This document shows positions 16,536-23,798 of a stretch of 64,000 nt of DNA, one piece after another. The translations under genes and the position numbers were made by a program. Positions within the stretch are counted from its first letter, which is position 1. Every line of letters begins with the position of its first letter. The notes under the pieces were generated by a model. The model saw nothing but the letters and a program-made list of their open reading frames with translations. It made no database searches and was not told the DNA's origin. The stretch comes from Candidatus Aminicenantes bacterium UBA2190 (GTDB lineage Bacteria > Acidobacteriota > Aminicenantia > UBA2199): positions 16,028 through 80,027 of the forward strand of contig DCVK01000071.1 of NCBI GenBank assembly GCA_002335385.1. The letters are read 5' to 3'.

Positions 16536-17859
16536 AAAGCAAATCGCTGGCCAGCTCGGCCAGCATGGAGCGCTCCCCCTTCTCCAGGGTGATGTGCGAA
16601 TAGATCTTCTGCCCCTTCATGCGGTGGATCAGGTAGGTGAGGCCGTTGGAGCGGGCGTCCAGGTAGGGGGTGTCGATCTGGTAGGGGTCGCCGGTGAAGA
16701 CCACCTTGGTCCCTTCGCCGGCGCGGGTGATGATGGTCTTCACCTCGTGCGGCGTCAGGTTCTGGGCCTCGTCGACGATGAAGAAGATGCGCTCGAGGCT
16801 GCGGCCGCGAATATAGGACAGCGGGGTGATGCAGAGCTTCTTGTCCTCCAGCATGTTGTTGATGCGCTTGTATTCAGTGGAGTGTTCGTTGAACTGGTGC
16901 TTGATCACCGCCAGGTTGTCGAACAGCGGCTGCATGAAGGGGTCGAGCTTGGAATCGATATCGCCCGGCAGGAAACCCATGTCGCGGTTGGACAGGGGGA
17001 TGATGGGCCGGGCCAGATAGATCTGCCGGAACTGCCGGCTCATCTCCAGGGCGGCCGCCAGGGCCACCAGTGTCTTGCCGGTCCCGGCCTTGCCCATCAG
17101 GGTGACCAGCAGCACGCCGGGGTGGGTCAGGGCATGGAGGGCGAAGATCTGCTCGGCGTTCCTGGGCGTGATGCCGAAGGCGGGTTTCTTCTCGATGCGC
17201 TCCAGCCGGCCCGATTCGGGGTTGTGGTAGGTCAGGACCGACTTGCTGCCGTTCTTCAGGATGCAGTACTCGTGGGGCTGCAGGTCGTGCAGGCCGATAG
17301 CGGCGGGGTCGAGTCCTCCCGCCTCACTGTACATCCGCGAGATCATGTCGCCGGGCACGTCCGGCAGCGATCGCTTGCCGGCATACAGCCGGTCGATGTC
17401 CTGGATGCGGTCGGTGAAATAGTCCTGGGCCACGATCTCCAGCGACTTGGCCTTCAGGCGCAGGTTCACGTCCTTGGAGACCAGGACGACCTGGCCGGTG
17501 CCCGGCTTCTGCTTCCGCGACAGATAGTAGGCCACGCTCAGGATACGATGGTCGGGCCGGTTCTCGGTGAACATGCTCGTCACGGCGGGTTCCTGCAGGT
17601 GCTCGGTGATGATGCGGATCTTGCCGCCCTTGCGGCTGATCTTTGTTCCGCCCTTGAGGATCTTGTCGCCGGAGAGGGTGTCCAGGATGCGGATGAACTC
17701 CCGGGAGTTGAAATTGATCTGGTCGCTTCCCCTCTTGAACTGGTCCAGCTCTTCCAGGACGGTGATGGGAATCGCGATGTCGTTGTCCTCGAAGCTGTAG
17801 ATGCACTCGTAATCGTGAAGAATGACGTTGGTGTCTAGGACAAATGTCTTTTTGGCCAT
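16534..17859 (-). CDS. PhoH2-type protein: N-terminal PIN nuclease domain fused to a PhoH ATPase
   Basis: 441 aa. Residues about 5-130 are a PIN domain with acidic residues in FVLDTNVILHD, VLEELDQFK and VLVSKDVNLRLKAK. Residues about 225-441 are a PhoH P-loop ATPase with Walker A GKAGTGKT, Walker B FFIVDEAQNLTP and VVFTGDPYQID. PhoH2 proteins act as RNA helicase/ribonucleases in the cytosol; this is family knowledge and no substrate can be inferred here. AAGGTGATCC lies directly ahead of the ATG. It is downstream of and on the same strand as the VapBC genes, 123 nt away. Confidence 0.93.
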   Translation of the reverse strand: MAKKTFVLDTNVILHDYECIYSFEDNDIAIPITVLEELDQFKRGSDQINFNSREFIRILDTLSGDKILKGGTKISRKGGKIRIITEHLQEPAVTSMFTENRPDHRILSVAYYLSRKQKPGTGQVVLVSKDVNLRLKAKSLEIVAQDYFTDRIQDIDRLYAGKRSLPDVPGDMISRMYSEAGGLDPAAIGLHDLQPHEYCILKNGSKSVLTYHNPESGRLERIEKKPAFGITPRNAEQIFALHALTHPGVLLVTLMGKAGTGKTLVALAAALEMSRQFRQIYLARPIIPLSNRDMGFLPGDIDSKLDPFMQPLFDNLAVIKHQFNEHSTEYKRINNMLEDKKLCITPLSYIRGRSLERIFFIVDEAQNLTPHEVKTIITRAGEGTKVVFTGDPYQIDTPYLDARSNGLTYLIHRMKGQKIYSHITLEKGERSMLAELASDLL

Positions 17860-17982
17860 GGATCACCTTTTTTGTTGGATTTCGGGAGTTCCTTGAATTG
17901 AATCTTCGTACGTTTCCGATCAAAGCCGTCTGGACATGCTTTTTCTATTTCTCCAAGAAATGACCGTGCCGGGGATGGCATG

Positions 17983-18387
17983 TTAAAGCCCCTTCAGCAA
18001 TTCCATTTGGACGTTCAGAGGCCGGGCCAGGGTTTGGAAATGATTGTCCAGGGTAAGCACGGTCAGGCCGTGCGCCTTGGCCAGGGCGGCGATGAGCAGG
18101 TCGGAGAGGGGCATGTTGAACCCTTTTTTGCGCATGGAGGCCCCCATTTTCCCCGCCATCGCGAATATGTCACGGGTTGCTTCCAGGAAGGGCAATCCGA
18201 GGAAGGATTCTTCAAGAAAATCCTGATCCTTTTCATTGTGAATCCCGGTCAACAACTCCGCCAATATGATCCCCGAAACAACGGCACGGTTCTCGTCGAG
18301 AAGCTTTTCCAGCCGTTTTTTTATTGCCGTTTTTTCCCCGCGCAGGAATTCAACCCAGACCGAGGTGTCGACCAGGTATTCACTCAC
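17983..18387 (-). CDS. vapC: VapC-family PIN-domain toxin
   Basis: 134 aa from a GTG at 18387 (preceded by GGAGAG). It overlaps the antitoxin stop by 8 nt, the usual coupling of VapBC pairs. PIN acidic residues are visible in YLVDTSVWVEF (D7), ILAELLTGI, PLSDLLIAALA and TLDNHF. VapC toxins are Mg-dependent ribonucleases, often cutting tRNA or rRNA. The partner VapB lies directly upstream under a consensus promoter. Confidence 0.92.
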   Translation of the reverse strand: MSEYLVDTSVWVEFLRGEKTAIKKRLEKLLDENRAVVSGIILAELLTGIHNEKDQDFLEESFLGLPFLEATRDIFAMAGKMGASMRKKGFNMPLSDLLIAALAKAHGLTVLTLDNHFQTLARPLNVQMELLKGL

Positions 18388-18583
18388 CCAGTTCTCTCCG
18401 CCGGAGTTCCCGCACGTCCACATCGACGGCGATCTTACCCCAAGCTCCCTTCAGCTTCTGCCGCCGCAGCCGGTCCAGCATCTCGCGCAGGGCTTTGTCG
18501 ATGATCTCCGTCTTGCTCTTCACCCCGGACAGCCGCGCGATCTCGCGCAGCTTGTCCTCGGCGATGTTGAGCGTGGTCCTCAT
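18380..18583 (-). CDS. vapB: VapB-family antitoxin
   Basis: 67 aa starting MRTTLNIAEDKLREIARLSG, the N-terminal pattern of ribbon-helix-helix VapB antitoxins (KTEIIDKALREML follows). The ATG at 18583 was chosen because GGAG lies 6 nt ahead; ATG 18589 and TTG 18595 are in frame but sit on the ribosome site. The charged C-terminus would bind VapC and the N-terminus would repress the promoter immediately upstream. Autoregulation is inferred from the family. Confidence 0.88.
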   Translation of the reverse strand: MRTTLNIAEDKLREIARLSGVKSKTEIIDKALREMLDRLRRQKLKGAWGKIAVDVDVRELRRRELGE

Positions 18584-18600
18584 CTGCATCTCCAATCTGC

Positions 18601-18630
18601 ATTATAAGTGCATATAAAATGAAATGTCAA
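18601..18630 (-). promoter_or_regulatory. consensus sigma70 promoter of vapBC
   Basis: Read on the minus strand: TTGACA (18630-18625), 18-nt spacer, TATAAT (18606-18601). Both hexamers are perfect. Transcription would start about 11 nt before the vapB ATG. Confidence 0.8.
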
Positions 18631-18727
18631 TACATGGAAGAATGGGGGTGATTGCGATTTGCTTCCAAAGCAGGGGAGGGTTTTAAGCCCTCCCGTTTGT
18701 CAATTCATTGATTGTATTAAAAAGAAA

Positions 18728-18753
18728 GGGCAGGCACGGGGGCCTGCCCCTAC
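18728..18753 (-). repeat. REP-like palindrome headed by GTAG
   Basis: Read on the minus strand it is GTAG followed by the hairpin GGGCAGG..CCTGCCC with a CCCCGTG-type centre. The same sequence occurs at 61046-61072, and a variant at 60987-61012. The GTAG head plus palindrome matches the REP class mobilised by REP-associated transposases (RAYT). Confidence 0.75.
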
Positions 18754-18777
18754 AAAACGCCTTAAACTGATTTCTTT

Positions 18778-18848
18778 GCCGTCGGCCGTAAACCGTCCGC
18801 CGTCAGCCGAGCCATTTAACGTCGAACAGCGAACGTCGAACAAAGAAC
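18778..18848. repeat. two 7-nt periodic arrays (GCCGTNN and GTCGAAC types)
   Basis: GCCGTCG, GCCGTAA, ACCGTCC, GCCGTCA, GCCGAGC (18778-18812), then ATTTAAC, GTCGAAC, AGCGAAC, GTCGAAC, AAAGAAC (18814-18848). They end 12 nt before the AOR stop codon. The remainder of the 18584-18860 gap holds the vapBC promoter and one REP-like palindrome. Confidence 0.8.
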
Positions 18849-18860
18849 CTCGGTCTTGCC

Positions 18861-21035
18861 TTACAGGTGCTTCCTGACCAGCTCGATGACCTCGGGCAGG
18901 TCCATGCCGATCTCCTTCAGGTGCTCGACCGTGGGCACGCCCTCGGGGGACCAGCCGCGGCGCTTGAAGACGGCGTCGATCAGGCTCTCGTATTGCGCCT
19001 CGCGGTACTGGCGCAGCAGCGTGATCTTCTCCTCGGTGCTCTTGCCCGTTGGGTCGATGTTCTGCTTTTCCTTCAGCGCCTTGTCGTAGCGCTCGGCGCG
19101 CGACTCGTATTCCTCGACCGTGACCGGGCCCATGGCGCGGTAGGGGGGATAATCCTCAACGCGCTTGCCGTGGCCCATCTTCAGGTTGAAGACGCGCTGG
19201 AAGTTGTAGACGCGCTCCGACTGGCGGATGAGCTCCTCCTTGTCGATCTTCTCGCCGGTGATGGCGTTGTAGATGTCGACGTAGTTCTGCACGTGCTCGG
19301 GCACCTTGTTGGGTTCCGGGTACTTGGCGTTGTCGGCCGGTTCGATGTCGTTCCAGGGCAGCTTGCACAGCCCCATCAGCCCGAACCAGGTGCGGAACAT
19401 GGGGAAGTAATGCAGCGCCTCGGCCTTCTTCTCGAAGGTGGGGATCTGGTTGTTGACCATGTCCATGAAGATCAGCCAGGCCTCGTCGTGCTGCGGACCC
19501 TTGTTGGTCAGGTAGTAGCCGCCCTGCTGGGCCAGCGATTCCTTGGACTGGTATTCCGATTGTTCCAGCCCCTTGCCGTGCATGCCGATGTCCTTGAGGA
19601 ACCGGGCGTCGGCGCCGTATTCCCTGGCGAAGTACTCCTGCATGAACTTGATGCCCTTGCCGGCGATCAGGCCGAACTTCTCGCCGCGGGCGATCTGGTG
19701 CATCATCTCCAGCGCCGCTTCCCAGTTGCCCCAGGTCATCTCCAGGCCGCCGCAGCGCTCGCTGTTCAGGATGCCGTTCTCATAGCAGTCCATGACGAAG
19801 CCGGTGATGGTGCCGAAGGAAATGGTGTCCAGGCCGTAGGTATCGCAGTAGAAATTGATCTCGACGACGGCCTTGGGGTCGAAGATGGCCGGGTTGGAGC
19901 CGCAGCCGCCGACCGTCTCGTACTCGGGGCCGTCGACCAGCACCTTGTGGCCCTTGTAGGGTCCGGTGCGCAGCTCGAAGTTGTCGATGCCGTGGGCGCA
20001 GGACATGGTGCAGCCGAACCAGCAGCCGTCGGGGACGTTCTGGGTGAACATCTCCTTCCATACCCAGGAGGCGAGGTTCTTGGCGTCGGGGTGGCTGCCG
20101 AAGCGGAAGTTCTTGGTGGGCAGCAGGTCGTAGTCGTTCATGATCTCGACCAGGTGGGCGGTGCCGATGGTGCGCATCTGGCACTGCTTTTCGTCGTGGG
20201 CGATGATCTCCTTGTGCAGCTTCAAGCCCGTTTTTTGCAGGGTCTCCATGTCGACGGGGTTGTTGGACTTGCCGGTGAGGCCCGAATACTTGACCACCAT
20301 GGCCTTGATCTTCTTATTGCGGAACACCGTGCCGATGCCGCCGCGTCCCGCCTGCTTCAACCGGGGCAGCTTGCGGCGCTTGTCCCAGTAAGAGAAGTTC
20401 AGGCAGCCGATCCAGGCGTGCTCCGAGCCGCGGCCGGCGGAGACCACCGATATGTGCTGCTTCTCGCGCTCGCTGGCGGCGAACATCTCGTGCAGCTGCT
20501 CGGCCACCACGTGCGAGTCGGTCGCCTCCAGCGGCGCCTCCATGATCTGGACCTTGCCCTGGTTGCCGTCGATGTAGATCAGAACGTCGCGGTCGGCCTT
20601 GCCCTGGATCTCCATGGCGTCGAAACCGGAGAACTTCAGGTAGGGGCCGAAGTGGCCGCCGACGTTGCTGTCGATGGGGATGCCGGTCTGGGGCGAGATG
20701 GTGGTGACCAGCGACTTTCCCGAGCCCGGGTAATTGGTGTTGCCGGCGATGGGGCCGGTGGCGATGCAGATCTCGTTCTCGGGCGAGTCCCAGCGCGTGT
20801 CGCCGCTGACCGCGTCCCACAGCAGCTTGAGGTCATAGCCCTTGCCGCCGATGAACTTTTTCTTCATCAGCGCCGGCACCGGTTTCTCCTTGATCTCCAG
20901 GGTGGCCAGGTTGATGTACAGGGTGCGGTCGTTGTAGCCCTTGACCACCGGCTTCAGCTCGTAGGTGAATTCCTTCAGGACCTTGTGGGCCTGTCTGATC
21001 TTTTCGATGTCGTGCTTGGCTTCATTGGCGCTCAT
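18861..21035 (-). CDS. aor: tungsten-type aldehyde ferredoxin oxidoreductase
   Basis: 724 aa from the ATG at 21035; the frame is open further upstream but there it overlaps the ferredoxin gene. AOR enzymes use a bis-pterin tungsten (or molybdenum) cofactor and a [4Fe-4S] cluster to interconvert aldehydes and carboxylic acids in the cytosol. Cluster ligands are seen as C338, C342 and C346 in GCWFGCTMSCAHG and C557 in LMGLCKLPW. Pterin-binding segments include IATGPIAGNTNYPGSGK, NVGGHFGP and QAGRGGIGTVFRNK. The length exceeds the roughly 600 aa of archaeal AOR, with an extended C-terminal part. It is the last gene of mobB, small ORF, ferredoxin, aor, with 2 nt separating it from the ferredoxin. 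The aldehyde substrate cannot be deduced. Confidence 0.93.
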   Translation of the reverse strand: MSANEAKHDIEKIRQAHKVLKEFTYELKPVVKGYNDRTLYINLATLEIKEKPVPALMKKKFIGGKGYDLKLLWDAVSGDTRWDSPENEICIATGPIAGNTNYPGSGKSLVTTISPQTGIPIDSNVGGHFGPYLKFSGFDAMEIQGKADRDVLIYIDGNQGKVQIMEAPLEATDSHVVAEQLHEMFAASEREKQHISVVSAGRGSEHAWIGCLNFSYWDKRRKLPRLKQAGRGGIGTVFRNKKIKAMVVKYSGLTGKSNNPVDMETLQKTGLKLHKEIIAHDEKQCQMRTIGTAHLVEIMNDYDLLPTKNFRFGSHPDAKNLASWVWKEMFTQNVPDGCWFGCTMSCAHGIDNFELRTGPYKGHKVLVDGPEYETVGGCGSNPAIFDPKAVVEINFYCDTYGLDTISFGTITGFVMDCYENGILNSERCGGLEMTWGNWEAALEMMHQIARGEKFGLIAGKGIKFMQEYFAREYGADARFLKDIGMHGKGLEQSEYQSKESLAQQGGYYLTNKGPQHDEAWLIFMDMVNNQIPTFEKKAEALHYFPMFRTWFGLMGLCKLPWNDIEPADNAKYPEPNKVPEHVQNYVDIYNAITGEKIDKEELIRQSERVYNFQRVFNLKMGHGKRVEDYPPYRAMGPVTVEEYESRAERYDKALKEKQNIDPTGKSTEEKITLLRQYREAQYESLIDAVFKRRGWSPEGVPTVEHLKEIGMDLPEVIELVRKHL

Positions 21036-21037
21036 GT

Positions 21038-21430
21038 TCAGTCCTCCTTGACTTCGATCTTCAGGGCCCCGGTCGGGCACTCCTTGGCGCAGGCGTCGCA
21101 GGCGATGCACTTGAAGGGCACCAGCCCGCCGCGCCAGGTCATCATGGTGTCGGTGGGACAGGCGGCAACGCAGGCCAGACAGTTGATGCACAGGGCACGG
21201 TTGATCAGGACCACGCCCAGCCTGTTGACCGAGATGGCCTGGGTGGGGCATTCGGCGATGCAAGCCCGGCACTGGTCGCAGGCGCTCAGGGTGTAGGAGC
21301 CGTCGGCGGCCGGGGTGACCCGGATGGCCGATTTTTCCGGGTTGTCCTCCTTGAAGTAGAGCTTCGAGCATACGCTCATGCAGGCGTTGCAGCCGATGCA
21401 CGCCTCGGCGATGGTCTTGAGATATTTCAT
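21038..21430 (-). CDS. ferredoxin-like subunit with four [4Fe-4S] clusters (AorA-like)
   Basis: 130 aa with four complete CxxCxxCxxxC motifs: CIGCNACMSVC, CDQCRACIAEC, CINCLACVAAC and CIACDACAKEC, 16 cysteines in all. This composition matches the polyferredoxin small subunit of AorAB-type aldehyde oxidoreductases rather than a simple two-cluster ferredoxin. It would carry electrons to or from the tungsten subunit encoded 2 nt downstream. AAGGAGG lies ahead of the ATG. No flavin subunit (AorC) follows, so the ultimate electron partner is unknown. Confidence 0.92.
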   Translation of the reverse strand: MKYLKTIAEACIGCNACMSVCSKLYFKEDNPEKSAIRVTPAADGSYTLSACDQCRACIAECPTQAISVNRLGVVLINRALCINCLACVAACPTDTMMTWRGGLVPFKCIACDACAKECPTGALKIEVKED

Positions 21431-21448
21431 GGTGTCGCGGCGACCTCC

Positions 21449-21613
21449 TTATTTTTTTCCGGGCTGAAGCGAGATCTCGATCGTTTCCATGGGCTGGGGG
21501 ATCTTGTCCAGGGCCTGTACCGCTCCCAGCACCAGGTTGACGAAGATCTTTTTCACGAAAGGGTTGAGGGCAATGGTCCGGCCGTTGACCTTGAGTTCGA
21601 TCTTAGTGTTCAT
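21449..21613 (-). CDS. 54-aa conserved-looking small protein in the AOR operon
   Basis: An ATG at 21613 opens a 54-codon frame beginning MNTKIELKVNGRTIALNPFV and ending in SLQPGKK. It overlaps the mobB stop by 11 nt and its stop is 18 nt before the ferredoxin ATG, so it fills the only gap in the operon exactly. Composition is normal for a small soluble alpha/beta protein; no cysteine, signal or membrane segment is present. I do not recognise the family. Its position suggests a role in AOR assembly or cofactor handling, which is inference from context only. Confidence 0.72.
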   Translation of the reverse strand: MNTKIELKVNGRTIALNPFVKKIFVNLVLGAVQALDKIPQPMETIEISLQPGKK

Positions 21614-22088
21614 GTCGTTCCTCCATGAATGCGGCGATGGCGGCGATCTGATCGGGATGGAAACGCGGCCGGCCCGGGAGACCGCCGGAAACGCCGACCA
21701 GGGCCGCCAGTTCTTCCGGCCCGGTCTTCAGGGCGTTCCCCTGGCGCGGGCCTTCGACCTCGATGATGGGAATGCCCGGATGGGTCAGGCCTTCCAAAAG
21801 AACAATGTCATCCTGGCCGAGCCGCGACCCCAGTTCGGCCAGCAGCTCCCCCGGCTCGGCAAGGGGGGTCATGCGCAACAGCTCCTTCCCGGCCAGGAGA
21901 TAAGCTTCCTTGGCCCCGGCCTGGAGGAAGCGGGCCGTGTCCTTGCCCTCGGGCTGAACGCCGTAGCCGGCGTGGGTGCTTTTGACGGCGATCACCCGCC
22001 GGCCTCGGGCCTTGAAATTTTCGATCAGGCGGGTGATGAGCGTGGTTTTGCCGCTGCCCGACCAGCCGACGATCGAAAAAATCTTCAT
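21603..22088 (-). CDS. mobB: molybdopterin-guanine dinucleotide biosynthesis adaptor protein
   Basis: 161 aa with a P-loop at the N-terminus (IVGWSGSGKTTLITRLI), ALKSTHAG-like VIAVKSTHAGYG, and IVLLEGLTHPGIPIIEV, the usual MobB landmarks. MobB is a GTPase that assists nucleotide attachment to, or delivery of, the pterin cofactor of Mo/W enzymes. As first gene of the AOR operon it fits cofactor supply to the tungsten enzyme at 18861-21035. Archaeal-type AORs do not need guanine dinucleotide, so here it may serve metal or cofactor trafficking instead. Confidence 0.92.
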   Translation of the reverse strand: MKIFSIVGWSGSGKTTLITRLIENFKARGRRVIAVKSTHAGYGVQPEGKDTARFLQAGAKEAYLLAGKELLRMTPLAEPGELLAELGSRLGQDDIVLLEGLTHPGIPIIEVEGPRQGNALKTGPEELAALVGVSGGLPGRPRFHPDQIAAIAAFMEERHEH

Positions 22089-22089
22089 G

Positions 22090-22114
22090 GGGCATCATCT
22101 TATTATAGATGCCC
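22090..22114 (-). promoter_or_regulatory. operator-like palindrome enclosing the -10 box of the mobB-aor operon
   Basis: GGGCATC (22090-22096) and GATGCCC (22108-22114) are perfect 7-bp inverted arms. The 11-nt centre contains TATAAT on the minus strand (22102-22107). It lies just ahead of the mobB ATG. The -35 match at normal spacing is poor, compatible with an activator or repressor site, but no regulator gene is adjacent. Confidence 0.4.
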
Positions 22115-22192
22115 GCGCGAGTCAACCGCGGCAAGAACCGCCCGCGCGAGCGCCGGGGCGCGGACGGCAGCTTCCGGGCCTGCCCGGAAAAC

Positions 22193-22963
22193 TCAGTCCC
22201 GGCTATCCTTCATGCCCGGGTCGGGCCTTTTTACGCTGCCGATGCCGATGGCGAACACTCCGTCGCTGCGGTCTTCGGTCTTTTGCGCACCCAACACGGC
22301 GGGCTTGGCCGCGCGGGCCATGCCGGCGACCGGCTGCTCCTGCCACTGGATCTGGATGCTGTAGCTGTTTCCCGGGGGATAGGGAATGCCGTTCAGCAGC
22401 CGCGAGCCGACCTGCCAGGTGTAACGCAGGCTGGAGGCCGGCAGGTTCTCGGCGATGGCGCCCAGCGGCTGGTTGTCCTTGAACAGGGTCAGGCTGACGT
22501 AGCCTCCCGCCCCGGCGCACGACCAGCTGATGTCAAAAGCGCTGCCCTTCTCCAGCATCTCGCCGCCGTTGGGCGTCATCAGCGCCACGACGGAAGCAGG
22601 GGCGGCGATGGTGAAGGCCGAGTCGCTCAGGTCAAAGATGTCGTCGCCGTCGCGGATCTCGATGATGACGCGATAATCCATCGCCGGCTTGGCGAAGGAT
22701 CCGTCCATCTTCTGACCGGCCAGCCACGGCAGCGAGCCCTGGGAAACCGTGCTGTACGCGATCGGGCCGAAATCGGTCGCCCCTTCCAGGGCGATGAGCA
22801 CCTGCTCGTTTCCGCTGAATCCGGAATATGTCCAGCTGATCGCCAGCGGCGTGCCGCTGAGCAGGGTTTCGCCGCCGTTGGGAGCGATCAGTGTGATCTT
22901 CTTGGCATGGACGGCGCTCAGGCTGAATATCACCATCAGGGTGAAAAGAAATACCTTTTTCAT
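22193..22963 (-). CDS. secreted PNGGE-type (Kre9-like) protein, two modules
   Basis: 256 aa from an ATG at 22963 with AAAGGAGG ahead. A signal peptide (MKKVFLFTLMVIFSLSAVHA) precedes two modules that open with ITLIAPNGGETLLSG (about residue 22) and ALMTPNGGEMLEKG (about 132), each followed by an ISW segment. The family is the Ser-Thr-rich Kre9/Knh1-like domain of exported proteins, with no known catalytic activity. It shares the motif pattern with the proteins at 14755-16359 and 23001-23726, and lies 37 nt downstream of the latter on the same strand. Confidence 0.8.
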   Translation of the reverse strand: MKKVFLFTLMVIFSLSAVHAKKITLIAPNGGETLLSGTPLAISWTYSGFSGNEQVLIALEGATDFGPIAYSTVSQGSLPWLAGQKMDGSFAKPAMDYRVIIEIRDGDDIFDLSDSAFTIAAPASVVALMTPNGGEMLEKGSAFDISWSCAGAGGYVSLTLFKDNQPLGAIAENLPASSLRYTWQVGSRLLNGIPYPPGNSYSIQIQWQEQPVAGMARAAKPAVLGAQKTEDRSDGVFAIGIGSVKRPDPGMKDSRD

Positions 22964-23000
22964 TGTTTCCTCCTTTGCGGCAATTATATACAATTTCCCG

Positions 23001-23726
23001 TTACATATCTCGCAAAAAAATCAAGCGCACGGCTTTTGTCTGCAGCAGCAGCCCCCGGGCGTCGAACAGGCGCAGCTCAAAACGGCCTTGGGCATCCCTG
23101 GCCAGTGCCTGGAGCGGCCGGCTGATCCTGGTCAGGAGAAAGCTGTTCATCCGCTTCCTGCCGCCGAATTTCCCCAGATCGGCCACTTCCTTTTGCTCGG
23201 CGAACAGGGCGATGCGGTACACTCCGCGGCAGTTCCTGAAGTCGTCCAGCAACGCCCTCAGGTCGATGCGCACGCACTCCGGGCATTCAGGCCAATGCGC
23301 GAGGTCGAGCTTGGTGACGGTGATCGCGGGGACGATCGGCGCCAGGATGGAAAAAGTGCCGTCGCTGGCGTCGGAGCCGTCGATCGCCTCCAGGTGGATC
23401 CTGTAGCCGGGCCCGGGAACGATCCAGGTGCCGTCGCTGAGCTTTCCCACCGCCTGCCATTTGAAAAAGCCCTGGCTCATCGGCACGCCGGCCGGGCTGA
23501 TCTGTCCCGAATACCCCGGCCCGGAATGGATGGTGTTGGCTATTTCCACAATGACATGGGCGCTGCCGGCGCAATTGCTGCAGTTCCATATGATCGTGTA
23601 TTCCGTTCCCATCACGAGGTTTTCCCCGCCGTTGGGAGAGGATACGGCCGCCTGCGGAGGGGCGGCGGACAAGGCCGCTGCGGAGATGGCCGCGATCCAC
23701 AGCCGCCAAATGGTTTTTTGTTTCAC
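23001..23726 (-). CDS. secreted PNGGE-type (Kre9-like) protein, one module
   Basis: 241 aa from a GTG at 23726 with AAGGAGG at good distance; the longer ATG start at 23759 would place that ribosome site inside the gene. A signal peptide (about residues 1-27) is followed by VSSPNGGENLVMGTEYTIIW and a module ending near DGTFSIL. A second domain of about 120 residues contains paired cysteines (WPECPECVRIDL) and RIALFAEQKEV. No catalytic motif is seen. It is in the same orientation as its relative downstream and the lipoprotein upstream, so the three may form a surface-protein operon. Confidence 0.78.
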   Translation of the reverse strand: MKQKTIWRLWIAAISAAALSAAPPQAAVSSPNGGENLVMGTEYTIIWNCSNCAGSAHVIVEIANTIHSGPGYSGQISPAGVPMSQGFFKWQAVGKLSDGTWIVPGPGYRIHLEAIDGSDASDGTFSILAPIVPAITVTKLDLAHWPECPECVRIDLRALLDDFRNCRGVYRIALFAEQKEVADLGKFGGRKRMNSFLLTRISRPLQALARDAQGRFELRLFDARGLLLQTKAVRLIFLRDM

Positions 23727-23798
23727 GGCATCCTCCTTGGAATTTCCGGATTCAGGCAAAGAATGTTTTTGATCCGGGCATTTTTTCTGCCCATGGCG

